In this document: positions 43,900 to 51,800 of the stretch, piece after piece | Layout: each line of letters begins with the position of its first letter | How positions within the stretch are numbered: position 1 is the stretch's first letter | Assembly: GCA_039793685.1 (NCBI GenBank) | Contig: JBDRAL010000100.1 | Location: 1 to 64,000, forward strand | DNA length: 64,000 bases | Direction of reading: 5' to 3' | Origin: JAAFHI01 sp039793685 | GTDB lineage: Bacteria; Acidobacteriota; Blastocatellia; Chloracidobacteriales; Chloracidobacteriaceae | Notes under the pieces: generated by a model | Told to the model about the DNA's origin: nothing | The model's input: the letters and a program-made list of their open reading frames with translations, nothing else | Database searches by the model: none | Position numbers and translations under genes: made by a program

Positions 43900-45055
43900 C
43901 GTTCAGTAAATCCTCGGCCGTGAGTTCCGGCGCGGACTTGCCGTTTTCAAACGCCAGCAGGCCGAGTTGCGCGTAATGCGGACGAATCCGGTCGCTCAAT
44001 AGCCCGATGCGCTTGAGGTTCGGGATGATCCGCTTGAACATCGTCTTTCGAAAGATACCCATCATGTCCGAGTGCATCACGAGCCGGTTCCACTGCGACC
44101 GCCGCATCTTGTGCGCGTAAAACTCATCGTAGATTTCGTGCAGCAGAAAGCGGTTTCTCAACAAAAGCGACATTTCGAAGGCCCAGTCCTCGCGGTCGCG
44201 CCGTTCGCGTTCGGTCATTTCCGAGCGATAGAACTCGCCGAGCGCGAGCACGCCGAAGTGGACGTGACGGGCTTCATCGGTAATGACCAGCTTGAGCATT
44301 TCCTTCATCAGCGGCTCGCCCGTGAGCGCGCGCATGGACGTGAACGCGCCGAGCGCGAGGCCCTCGATCATGATCTGCATGCCGAGAAACTTGATGTCCC
44401 AGCGGGAGTCGGTCATCAGCGCGTCGATGACGACATAGAGGTTGTCGTTGATTTCATAAAGCTTTTCGAGCTTGGTCGTGAGGTAGGTGTGAAACGCCTC
44501 GACGTGGCGCGCCTCGTCCATCACCTGCGTCCCGCCGTAGAGTTTCGCGTCGAGCCACGGCACGGCGGTGGTGGTCAGAGCGGCGGCGAACAGCGCGCCC
44601 TGTTCTCCGTGCAGAAATTGGCTTAACAGCCATCCGGTCAGGGCATGAAGCTGGTGGCGGCGTTCGTTGTGGGTGAGTGTTTCCCACCACGGCAGCCAGT
44701 ACGCCGGATGAAATTTCTCGGGCAGCAACGGCGTTTCCGGCGAGTAGGGATCGACATCCATCGCCCAGTTCAGGTCGAGGGTCGAATTCCATTGTGAAAC
44801 CTTGGCGGCTTCGGTCAGGCGGCGCATTTCGCCCTGATCGCGGCGATATTCCCAATCGAAATTGGCCGGGTAATCCACCGTGAGCGCCGTCGAGGCTTCG
44901 CTTTTGCCGCGTTTTTGAATGAGGCCACGATAGGCCGGGCCGAGCAGCCCGGCGAGTACCCTGACGTTCCCGTTCGCCGTGGCCTGATAGAGCATCGTGC
45001 CCTGCTGGACGAGATCGTCGATGGTTTGTCGATTGACCGGAAGCCTGAGCGCCAT
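43892..45055 (-). CDS. ferritin-like diiron protein
   Basis: A 387-residue helical protein with a complete diiron site. A Glu in FLHGEQGA (near 150), ExxH in DEARHVEAF (near 178), Glu in MIEGLALG (near 228) and a second ExxH in DEARHVHFG (near 260). The pattern matches ferritin-like oxidases and oxygenases of the ribonucleotide-reductase-R2/AurF type. The ATG at 45055 has AGGCGAGG upstream; about 82 further codons in frame run through trpD and were rejected. It lies 80 bases after trpD and overlaps the small membrane gene. Substrate unknown; its place in the aro-trp operon hints at an aromatic or indolic product. Confidence 0.8.
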   Translation of the reverse strand: MALRLPVNRQTIDDLVQQGTMLYQATANGNVRVLAGLLGPAYRGLIQKRGKSEASTALTVDYPANFDWEYRRDQGEMRRLTEAAKVSQWNSTLDLNWAMDVDPYSPETPLLPEKFHPAYWLPWWETLTHNERRHQLHALTGWLLSQFLHGEQGALFAAALTTTAVPWLDAKLYGGTQVMDEARHVEAFHTYLTTKLEKLYEINDNLYVVIDALMTDSRWDIKFLGMQIMIEGLALGAFTSMRALTGEPLMKEMLKLVITDEARHVHFGVLALGEFYRSEMTERERRDREDWAFEMSLLLRNRFLLHEIYDEFYAHKMRRSQWNRLVMHSDMMGIFRKTMFKRIIPNLKRIGLLSDRIRPHYAQLGLLAFENGKSAPELTAEDLLNDE

Positions 45056-45135
45056 TGAAACCTCGCCTTCTCGCGGAAATCCGCGGGCCGGAAAAGAGAG
45101 GAAACGGATGAATCGGTGCGTTCTTTCTCCCCAGC

Positions 45136-46107
45136 CTACTCTTTGGTTTCGCAAACCGCCAACCGATTGACGGATTGCAGAAACCGGTTGACGAGGCCGA
45201 TGACCGCGCCGTCGCGCAGAAGGTTGGCGGCGAGGCGTTTCCCATCCCGGATGCTGTCGGCGTGTCCCGCCACGACGAATCCGGCGGCGGCGTTCAGGCA
45301 CACCGCGCGGTACGCCGGTGACGCGGTATCGATCCCGGCCACAATTCCCTGAAAAATTTGGAGATTCTCGCCCGGTCCATGCGCCCCGGTCGTTTCCGGC
45401 GGCGGCTCGGTCGTCGTAAACGTGCGTGGTTGAACTTCACCCGGCGTCACCTGAAGGATGAGCGATGTCCCGAACGGTGTGAGTTCATCCGAACCGTCGG
45501 CCCCGCGTACGACGTAGGCATGTTTTGTGCGTTCATCTCTGGCCAGAAAACGCGCGGCGCGTTGCTGCATGTTTTCGCGCGACACGCCGAGCAGCCGGTG
45601 CGTCGGCCTGAGCGGGTGCAGCAGCGGCCCGATGTAGTTGAACAGCGTCGGCTTCCCGAATGCCTTGCGAAGCGGGACCAGCCGTTTCAACGCGGGGTAA
45701 AATTGCGGTGCGTACAAAAAGGCGAGGCCGGTTTTATCGAGCAGTTCGGGAATGGCTTCAGCCGGAAGATCGGCGGGAATGCCGAGTTCGCCAAGCAGGT
45801 CGAAACTTCCGCTCTGACTGGTAATCGCGCGGTTGCCGAACTTCGCGACCCGGACGCCGCCCGCCGCGAGGACGAACGCCACCGTCGTCGAAACATTGAA
45901 GTGTGGCTTGCCGCCGCCGCCCGTCCCGCAGCAGTCGAGCAGGTCGCCTTCGATGGCGGGGACCGGGATCGCGGTGGCGCGGACGGCTTCGATGAGCAGG
46001 TCGAATTCGTCCGCGTCCGTCATTTCCGGCGTGAGCCATTCAAGGACCGCGAAGGCTTCCGCCTCGGTCAGTCGGCCGTTGAGCAGGTTGTCGATTTCGG
46101 TTCGCAT
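45136..46107 (-). CDS. trpD: anthranilate phosphoribosyltransferase
   Basis: A 323-residue enzyme joining anthranilate to PRPP. The helical N-terminal domain (LLNGRLTEAEAFAVLEWL) precedes the PRPP-binding glycine loop CCGTGGGGKPHFNVSTT (near 72-88; usual form GTGGD..TFNIST). KFGNRAITSQSGS and the anthranilate-site stretch FNYIGPLLHPLRPTHRLLGV follow. The ATG at 46107 is used; ten further codons upstream are encoded by the repeat element 46116-46195. The C-terminal AAAGFVVAGHADSIRDGKRLA is typical. Confidence 0.93.
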   Translation of the reverse strand: MRTEIDNLLNGRLTEAEAFAVLEWLTPEMTDADEFDLLIEAVRATAIPVPAIEGDLLDCCGTGGGGKPHFNVSTTVAFVLAAGGVRVAKFGNRAITSQSGSFDLLGELGIPADLPAEAIPELLDKTGLAFLYAPQFYPALKRLVPLRKAFGKPTLFNYIGPLLHPLRPTHRLLGVSRENMQQRAARFLARDERTKHAYVVRGADGSDELTPFGTSLILQVTPGEVQPRTFTTTEPPPETTGAHGPGENLQIFQGIVAGIDTASPAYRAVCLNAAAGFVVAGHADSIRDGKRLAANLLRDGAVIGLVNRFLQSVNRLAVCETKE

Positions 46108-46115
46108 GGAGTTTT

Positions 46116-46195
46116 GAACACGAAGGCACAAAGACACAAAGGCACGAAGTTTTCAAAAAATCCTTTGTGTCTTCGTGTCATTGTGCCTTTGTGTT
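46116..46195. repeat. inverted-repeat element between trpG and trpD
   Basis: AACACGAAGGCACAAAGACACAAAGGCACGAAG on the left pairs with the CTTTGTGTCTTCGTGTCATTGTGCCTTTGTGTT arm on the right. The right arm runs into the trpG coding region: the last residues of TrpG (NTKAQ) and its stop codon lie inside it. Confidence 0.85.
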
Positions 46196-46771
46196 TAAAA
46201 AGTTTTTCAGGATGCGCGCGCCTTCCGGCGTGCCGATGGATTCGGGATGAAACTGGACACCGAAAATCGGCGCTTCCCGGTGTTCGAGCGCCATCACCAG
46301 TCCTTCGCAGGTATCCCGCGCCGTGACCTTCAACGTCTCCGGAAAGGTTTCTTCTTCGGCCACGAGCGAGTGATAGCGCATCGCAGTGAAGGATTCGGGA
46401 AGCCCGTCGAACAGCCGCGACGGTTCGAGAACCTTTATCTCGCTGGTCTTCCCGTGAACGATGCGCGGGGCGCGTACGACCTTGCCACCGTGGGCATGGA
46501 CGATGCCCTGATGGCCAAGACAGACGCCGAGGACGGGGCAAATGACATCACGATGATTGCGTAAGATGTCAAGACACACACCAAAGTCGCGGTCAACCGC
46601 GGGATGCCCCGGCCCCGGCGAAAGAACGATGCCCGACGGACGCTTTTCGAGAATTTCGCCGATGCCGATCCGGTCGTTGCGATGGACCTCGACCGGTTCG
46701 TCCGTCTGCATTTGAATCATTTGAAAAAGGTTGAAGGTGAACGAATCGTAGTTATCAATGAGCAGCAGCAC
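46178..46771 (-). CDS. trpG: anthranilate synthase glutamine amidotransferase subunit
   Basis: A 197-residue class-I glutaminase. It starts MLLLIDNYDSFTFNLFQM, has the nucleophilic Cys in GVCLGHQGI (near 82) and ends with the His-Glu of VQFHPESIGT (near 172-180). It supplies ammonia to TrpE, and its start overlaps the trpE end by 17 bases. The extreme C-terminus after NFL is encoded by an intergenic repeat arm, which indicates that the repeat was inserted at, or expanded into, the gene end. Confidence 0.95.
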   Translation of the reverse strand: MLLLIDNYDSFTFNLFQMIQMQTDEPVEVHRNDRIGIGEILEKRPSGIVLSPGPGHPAVDRDFGVCLDILRNHRDVICPVLGVCLGHQGIVHAHGGKVVRAPRIVHGKTSEIKVLEPSRLFDGLPESFTAMRYHSLVAEEETFPETLKVTARDTCEGLVMALEHREAPIFGVQFHPESIGTPEGARILKNFLNTKAQ

Positions 46772-48182
46772 GACGCACCTGCCTTTCCGCGATCTGAATC
46801 GCCTTGAGAACGCTTTTGGCCTTGTTGCGCGTTTCTTCGAATTCGAGTTCGGGCACGGAATCGAAGACCACGCCCGCGCCCGCGTTGACGTGCGCGACCC
46901 CGTTCTGCACGAGCGTCGAGCGGATGGCGATGGCCCCGTCGGTGTTGCCGTTCAAGTCGATGTAGCCGACTGTTCCGCTGTAGATGCCGCGCTGTTCCGG
47001 TTCGAGTTTCGAAAGCAGTTCCATCGCGCGAATCTTCGGCGCGCCCGACACCGTCCCGCGCGGAAAACAGCCCTGAATCACGTCGAACGCGGTCTTGTCG
47101 TCGCGCAGATCGCCCGTGACCTCGGTCGCGAGGTGCATCACATGGGTGTAGCGTACGACTTGGGCAATCTCGCCGGTTTTCACCGTGCCGACCTTGCAGA
47201 CGCGGCCCAGATCGTTGCGTCCGAGGTCAACGAGCATGCGATGTTCGGCGAGTTCCTTTTCATCGGCGCGCAGTTCGGTGGCGAGGCGTTCGTCGTCCGC
47301 GGGCGTGGTCCCGCGCGGGCGCGTTCCCGCGAGGGCGCGCAGCGTGACCTTGCCGTTCTGGCAGGTGACGAAGGTTTCGGGTGAGGAACCGATGTAATCG
47401 AAGCCCGGAAATTTCAAATGGTAGGCGTAGGGCGAGGGATTGAGGCTGACGAGCGTGCGGTAAATGTCGTTCGGATGGGCCGAGACGGGAAGCGAGAAGC
47501 GGTGCGACGGCACGATCTGAAAGACCTGGCCTTCGCCGATGTATTCCTTGCACTGATTGACGAGCGCGCAGAATCCGTCTTTATCGAAGGTGTCCGAAAC
47601 GCCGTTGAACACGTCGCTGTCGGGAAATTCCGAGGCGTTGTCGCGCAGGGGAGGGAGCGGCTGGCGGTTTTCGATACGTTCGCGGATGGCTTCGGCGGCT
47701 TCCTTGCCGCGATGCGAAACGATGTGGATTTTGCGGTAGAGGTGATCGAACAGGATGAACGTGTCGTAAAGACCGTAGGCTCCGTCGGGCGTGTCGTACG
47801 GCTTTTGTTCCTGCCGTCGAATGTTCTCGAAGCGGTTGGTCGCCGCGTAGCCGAGATAGCCCACGAAGCCGCCCGTAAACGGCAGTTCAAGTCGCGCGTT
47901 GACGAGGTTGCGGTGCGCGGCGAGCAGATCGCGCAGAAAGACGAGCGGATTCGGCGCGGATTCACGGCGTTCGGTGCCGCGCAGCCGGTCGCGGACCGTG
48001 GCCGTGTCGCCGTCGAACGTGACGAGCAGCGACGGGTCCGCGCCGAGAATCGAATAGCGCGCCAGCCGGACGTCCCCTTCCGTACTCTCAAACAGGAAGG
48101 CCGTGTCGCTCGTGCGACTGAATTCATTGAACAGCGCGACCGGCGTGGCCGCGTCCGAGAGCAGGGTCAGGACGGTCGTCAT
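46755..48182 (-). CDS. trpE: anthranilate synthase component I
   Basis: A 475-residue chorismate-utilising enzyme making anthranilate with TrpG. N-terminal part LFNEFSRTSDTAFLFESTEG with the LARYSILGADP stretch that lines the tryptophan feedback site in relatives. The catalytic region has FQIVPSHRF, GSSPETFV, ALAGTRPRG, HRMLVDLGRNDLGRV and GCFPRGTVSGAPKIRAMELL. The ATG at 48182 overlaps the aroF stop by four bases (ATGA). The longer frame upstream would lie inside aroF and was rejected. Confidence 0.96.
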   Translation of the reverse strand: MTTVLTLLSDAATPVALFNEFSRTSDTAFLFESTEGDVRLARYSILGADPSLLVTFDGDTATVRDRLRGTERRESAPNPLVFLRDLLAAHRNLVNARLELPFTGGFVGYLGYAATNRFENIRRQEQKPYDTPDGAYGLYDTFILFDHLYRKIHIVSHRGKEAAEAIRERIENRQPLPPLRDNASEFPDSDVFNGVSDTFDKDGFCALVNQCKEYIGEGQVFQIVPSHRFSLPVSAHPNDIYRTLVSLNPSPYAYHLKFPGFDYIGSSPETFVTCQNGKVTLRALAGTRPRGTTPADDERLATELRADEKELAEHRMLVDLGRNDLGRVCKVGTVKTGEIAQVVRYTHVMHLATEVTGDLRDDKTAFDVIQGCFPRGTVSGAPKIRAMELLSKLEPEQRGIYSGTVGYIDLNGNTDGAIAIRSTLVQNGVAHVNAGAGVVFDSVPELEFEETRNKAKSVLKAIQIAERQVRRAAAH

Positions 48183-49030
48183 GCGCAGCGTTCCTCCGGG
48201 CAATAATAAAAGTCGAACGCCCGGCCGACGGCATGCGCGATCGGGCGAATCTGGGTGACGAGTTCCGCCAGTTGATTGAGGGAAAGCGCCTGATCCGCGT
48301 CGGAAACGGACTTCTCGGGGACCGGATGACATTCGACGATGATGCCGTCCGCGCCGACCGCAACCGCCGCCTTGGCCGTCGGGATGACGAGACTGCGACG
48401 TCCCGTGGCGTGGCTCGGATCGACGATGACGGGCAGGTGCGAAAGTTCCTTCAGCAGCGCGACCGCGCCGAGGTCGAGGACGTTGCGCGTCGAGGAATCG
48501 AAGCTACGGATGCCGCGTTCGCACAGAATGACCTTTTCGTTGCCGCCCGCGAGGATGTACTCGGCGGCGTGCAGGAATTCATCCACCGTGGCCGCCAGTC
48601 CGCGCTTGAGCAGGACCGGCTTGCGGGTTTTTCCGAGTTCCTTGAGCAGTTCGAAGTTCTGCATGTTGCGCGAACCCACCTGGAAACAATCGAACACGTC
48701 GTGCGCCTCGTGAATGTGCTCGACCGACATCACTTCGCTCACCACGGCCAGCCCGGTTTCGCGCTTGATCGCGCGCAGGATGTCGAAGCCTTTTTCGTGC
48801 AGGCCCTGGAAGCTGTAGGGCGAGGTGCGCGGTTTGTAGACGCCGCCGCGGATGGCGGGAATGCCGAGTTCGACCAGCGTGTCGGCGACTTCGCGGACCT
48901 GTTCGTAGGATTCGATGGCGCAGGGACCGGCGATGAGGGCGAGGGCATCGTGTCCGATGACGGTGTCGCCGATGGCGACCGCCGAGACGGCGTTCGTTGC
49001 GGTTCGATGGGCGAGTAACGGGTGCGACAT
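48179..49030 (-). CDS. aroF: 3-deoxy-7-phosphoheptulonate (DAHP) synthase, short type
   Basis: A 283-residue class-I-beta DAHP synthase, the KDO8P-synthase-like form, making the first shikimate-pathway intermediate from PEP and erythrose-4-phosphate. Motifs: IAGPCAIESYEQV (near 32), RGGVYKPRTSPYSFQG, QVGSRNMQNFELLKELG, KPVLLKRGLAAT, ILCERGIRSFD, IVDPSHATGRRSL and ADGIIVECHPVPEKSVSDADQ. No regulatory ACT or chorismate-mutase domain is attached. It heads the aro-trp operon, so the first step of the aromatic pathway is made together with the tryptophan branch. The start at 49030 follows the attenuator. Confidence 0.95.
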   Translation of the reverse strand: MSHPLLAHRTATNAVSAVAIGDTVIGHDALALIAGPCAIESYEQVREVADTLVELGIPAIRGGVYKPRTSPYSFQGLHEKGFDILRAIKRETGLAVVSEVMSVEHIHEAHDVFDCFQVGSRNMQNFELLKELGKTRKPVLLKRGLAATVDEFLHAAEYILAGGNEKVILCERGIRSFDSSTRNVLDLGAVALLKELSHLPVIVDPSHATGRRSLVIPTAKAAVAVGADGIIVECHPVPEKSVSDADQALSLNQLAELVTQIRPIAHAVGRAFDFYYCPEERCA

Positions 49031-49066
49031 TTGAATTGGGCCTCGAAAAAAGTGGTGAAAAAGCAA

Positions 49067-49099
49067 AACCGCCAGCCTTCGGTGTGAAGGCTGGCGGTT
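49067..49099 (-). terminator. attenuator/terminator hairpin ahead of aroF
   Basis: Perfect 14-bp stem AACCGCCAGCCTTC / GAAGGCTGGCGGTT with a 5-base loop. On the minus strand it is followed by TTTTGCTTTTT. It lies 26 bases downstream of the leader-peptide stop and 36 bases before the aroF ATG, the layout of a transcription attenuator. Confidence 0.85.
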
Positions 49100-49124
49100 C
49101 GGGAAACTCGTTTGTGCGTCGGTT

Positions 49125-49217
49125 TTATGAAATGGCGCGCACAACCCCGTACGGGCTAGCCTTCTGCGATGGGCTAAACCAATACCAATAGGAGTTGTAG
49201 GTGAAGTTGCGCTGCAT
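49125..49217 (-). CDS. aro-trp leader peptide
   Basis: A 30-codon frame (ATG 49217, TAA 49125) whose centre reads YNSYWYWF: three Tyr, two Trp and one Phe within eight codons, plus another Phe and Tyr nearby. Such clustering is not expected by chance and matches leader peptides of attenuated trp and phe operons. Stalling at Tyr/Trp/Phe codons would favour an antiterminator over the hairpin at 49067-49099. The downstream part of the peptide (SPSQKASPYGVVRAIS) covers the competing RNA segments. No strong ribosome site is visible. Confidence 0.75.
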   Translation of the reverse strand: MQRNFTYNSYWYWFSPSQKASPYGVVRAIS

Positions 49218-49259
49218 CAGTTCAATGTCCGACAAAGGTTCGGTGTTTGGGTGAGCCGC

Positions 49260-49289
49260 AAGGTAGCACGGGGTTGAAAAAACGCGCAA
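49260..49289 (-). promoter_or_regulatory. candidate promoter of the aro-trp operon
   Basis: On the minus strand: TTGCGC (49289-49284), an 18-base spacer, TACCTT (49265-49260). The expected start near 49253 gives a 36-base leader before the leader-peptide ATG. Confidence 0.4.
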
Positions 49290-49310
49290 GAAAAAATTTC
49301 GGACGAATTT

Positions 49311-49322
49311 CCGTTATAACGG
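49311..49322. promoter_or_regulatory. perfect 12-bp palindrome between aro-trp and ispH
   Basis: CCGTTATAACGG lies in the divergent gap, 22 bases upstream of the putative aro-trp -35 and 174 bases before the ispH start. It may be an operator, or TATAAC may serve as a -10 for ispH. Confidence 0.35.
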
Positions 49323-49496
49323 TTTTATCCTTTTCTGTGTGTGGACGACGAATCCCTGGTTTGGAAAATCACCATGCCCCATCCCCTCTCGCCCATCCCC
49401 ATTCCGGAAGACACCGTCCCGGCTTGGCGAAGGTCGCCCGGAATGCTAGATTCAGGGCGGTTTGTACATCAATTCACATTTCTTTCGGCTTTACCC

Positions 49497-50696
49497 ATGA
49501 CCCCTTTACACGGACAGACGGCTACGGATTCGCGTCAGAATCCCTCCCGCAGCGGTTTCGGACTTCGCGCGGAAGTTCATGACGATATCGTCGGAGATTT
49601 CGACAGCGGGCTGGTTCAGCTCATCAAGGCTTCGGGCGGACATTACCAGTCGGGCCGCATCTCCTTTCGGCTCGCCCAGGAATTCGGTTTCTGTTACGGC
49701 GTCGATCATGCGCTTGATCTGGCCTATGAAACGCACGTCCGGTTTCCTGATCGTCGCGTGTATCTGACGGGTGAAATCATCCACAACCCGATGGTGAACC
49801 AGCAGCTCGAAAAGATGGGCTATCGGTTCCTCAAGCCGGGGGACGAGATTCTTTCGGATGACATCGTGCTGATTCCGGCCTTCGGCGCGCCGACGCATGA
49901 GTTGCAGCGCCTGAAGGACATTGGCTGCCTGCTCGTGGACACGACCTGCGGGTCAGTGGTGCATGTGTGGAAGCGGGTTGAAAAGTATGCCCGCGAAGGC
50001 TTCACGGCGATCATTCACGGGAAGTACGACCACGAGGAAACCGAGGCCACGCGGTCGCGCGCGACGCTTTACGAAGGCGGCAAGTTTCTCGTGATCCGTG
50101 ACCGTCCGCAGGCGCAGGATGTGTGCGATTACATCGAGGGCCGGGGCGACCGCGAGGCGTTTCTCGCGAAGTATGCCGGAGTTGCGACGGAAGGTTTCGA
50201 TCCGGATGCCGATCTTCAGAAAGTCGGTCTGGCAAATCAGACGACGATGCTGTCGAGCGAATCGCTTGAAATCGCCGAAATGATCCGCAAGTCGATTGAA
50301 AAACGATATGGAACGGAAGCGTTGAAGGATCGATTTCGTTCTTTCGACACCATTTGCAGCGCGACGCAGGAACGGCAGGACGCGATTCTCGAACTCATCA
50401 AGGAACCCCTCGATCTGGTGCTCGTCATTGGCGGCTTCAACAGCAGCAACACCGAGCACCTCTGTGAAATCGCGGATGAATCGCTGCCCACCTTCCACAT
50501 CAACTCGCCCGAATGCCTGATTTCGACTACGAAAATCCGGCACAAGCCGGCCTTCAAGAAGGAAGAGGCGATTGCCGAGAACTGGCTGCCCGACGGTGAA
50601 ATCCGGATCGGAATCACGGCCGGGGCATCGACGCCGAACCGGGTGGTGGGCGACTGCATCAAGCGCATTGTCGAACTGACTGGCGGCACGATTTAA
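49497..50696 (+). CDS. ispH: 4-hydroxy-3-methylbut-2-enyl diphosphate reductase
   Basis: A 399-residue iron-sulfur enzyme, the last step of the MEP isoprenoid pathway. The long form resembles cyanobacterial and plant enzymes rather than the 310-residue E. coli form. The three cluster cysteines are in FGFCYGVDHAL (near 66), VDTTCGSVVHVW (near 151) and FDTICSATQERQ (near 287). GEIIHNPMVN, IPAFGAP and GITAGASTPN are also typical. The ATG at 49497 was chosen because homology starts shortly after; 52 further codons upstream have a different character. It is divergent from the aro-trp operon. Confidence 0.94.
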   Translation: MTPLHGQTATDSRQNPSRSGFGLRAEVHDDIVGDFDSGLVQLIKASGGHYQSGRISFRLAQEFGFCYGVDHALDLAYETHVRFPDRRVYLTGEIIHNPMVNQQLEKMGYRFLKPGDEILSDDIVLIPAFGAPTHELQRLKDIGCLLVDTTCGSVVHVWKRVEKYAREGFTAIIHGKYDHEETEATRSRATLYEGGKFLVIRDRPQAQDVCDYIEGRGDREAFLAKYAGVATEGFDPDADLQKVGLANQTTMLSSESLEIAEMIRKSIEKRYGTEALKDRFRSFDTICSATQERQDAILELIKEPLDLVLVIGGFNSSNTEHLCEIADESLPTFHINSPECLISTTKIRHKPAFKKEEAIAENWLPDGEIRIGITAGASTPNRVVGDCIKRIVELTGGTI

Positions 50697-50737
50697 GGCC
50701 GTTCCGGTCATCCCGTGCAGCGGGGCATGTTTTTTGA

Positions 50738-50785
50738 CATCCGGCTTTTCGAGATTGTGTGAGACAACCTCCGGAAAGCCGGATG
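50738..50785 (+). terminator. hairpin after ispH
   Basis: CATCCGGCTTT (50738-50748) and AAAGCCGGATG (50775-50785) form an 11-bp perfect stem around a 26-base loop that holds a smaller TTGT/ACAA pair. No T-run follows, so it may be a Rho-dependent or structural end, or part of the next gene's leader. Confidence 0.4.
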
Positions 50786-50861
50786 AATCATTTCGGGACA
50801 TTTCCCTGAACCGACTGCCCGAAATCCATACTTTTCGAACCTCTCCCGGAGGACTCGGCTG

Positions 50862-51797
50862 ATGAGCCTTCTCGGTCGTCTGACGTTTTTCCCAGCATTC
50901 ATTCTTGTTTCCGCTCTCTTTGGAATGTTCGGTGTTGAAGCGGTGGCCCAGAATCCCGAGGCGGTCGCGCTCGGTCAGCAGGCCGTTCGCGAACGGATTA
51001 TCGTCGAGAACGGCGGTGCCGAGCCGTTGGTGTCTTTTGACCTGAATCCCGAGATTCGCGTTCTCGGTACGGAGAAGCGGCGCGTGGTTGGTCTGGGAAC
51101 GTATCGTGGGACGGGAGCGACGCCGGAAGCGCGGTTCTCCTATGAAACCGAAGTGGAGCAATCGGGGCGGGTTCGCAAGGCGAACTACAAATTTCTTTCT
51201 CTGGAAGCGAGCAATCGGGCGCTCAAGCCGTCGATTGTCGTGACCATTGCCCAGAAGGCGATGGAACAGCGGGTCCGGGATGATTACGGTCGTCCGACGC
51301 GGGTGTATTTTCTCGCGGTCGAGACGGAGATGCTCAGTCCCGAGGAGGAAAAAGTCCGGGGACTCGGCTATCTCATCAGCCAGACTCGGGGCCGGATCGA
51401 TTTTTCCTATGAAACGACGGTCAATCGGCGATTCCTCCAGGCACAGGACCTGAAATACGGCGATGTGACCAAGGAACCCGGAAAGCCCGAACCTTCGACC
51501 GAGGAACCGGGCCAGATGGTCTGGCGGGGGCGGGTTGATGACTGGGTGCGGGTGAATGTGCGCGGTAAGGCGGCGTTCGCGATTACGTTTGCCGGGCAGT
51601 ACACCCCGCCGGGGGAGTTCAGTTTCGAGGCTCCGCTGCCGCGCGCAGCGGTGACGGTCAAGGTCGAAAAGAAACGTGGGCGCGGGGAAGTGCGAATTGC
51701 GCAGCAGCCGACCTACGCGAACGGTTACACCGCGGTCATCGAAATCCGCGACCGGCAGCGCAAGGACGACGAATACGAATTCATTCTGAAATGGTAG
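50862..51797 (+). CDS. secreted protein of unknown function
   Basis: A 311-residue exported protein with a signal peptide (LTFFPAFILVSALFGMFGVEAVAQ, roughly 1-30) and a GGAGGA-type ribosome site. The mature part is strand-rich with many Arg/Glu residues and two similar stretches (GATPEARFSYETEVEQ and GRIDFSYETTVNRRF) that suggest a duplicated beta module. The C-terminal part has YEFILKW. No domain recognised. It is convergent with the heptosyltransferase gene, three bases apart. Confidence 0.7.
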   Translation: MSLLGRLTFFPAFILVSALFGMFGVEAVAQNPEAVALGQQAVRERIIVENGGAEPLVSFDLNPEIRVLGTEKRRVVGLGTYRGTGATPEARFSYETEVEQSGRVRKANYKFLSLEASNRALKPSIVVTIAQKAMEQRVRDDYGRPTRVYFLAVETEMLSPEEEKVRGLGYLISQTRGRIDFSYETTVNRRFLQAQDLKYGDVTKEPGKPEPSTEEPGQMVWRGRVDDWVRVNVRGKAAFAITFAGQYTPPGEFSFEAPLPRAAVTVKVEKKRGRGEVRIAQQPTYANGYTAVIEIRDRQRKDDEYEFILKW

Positions 51798-51800
51798 TTC

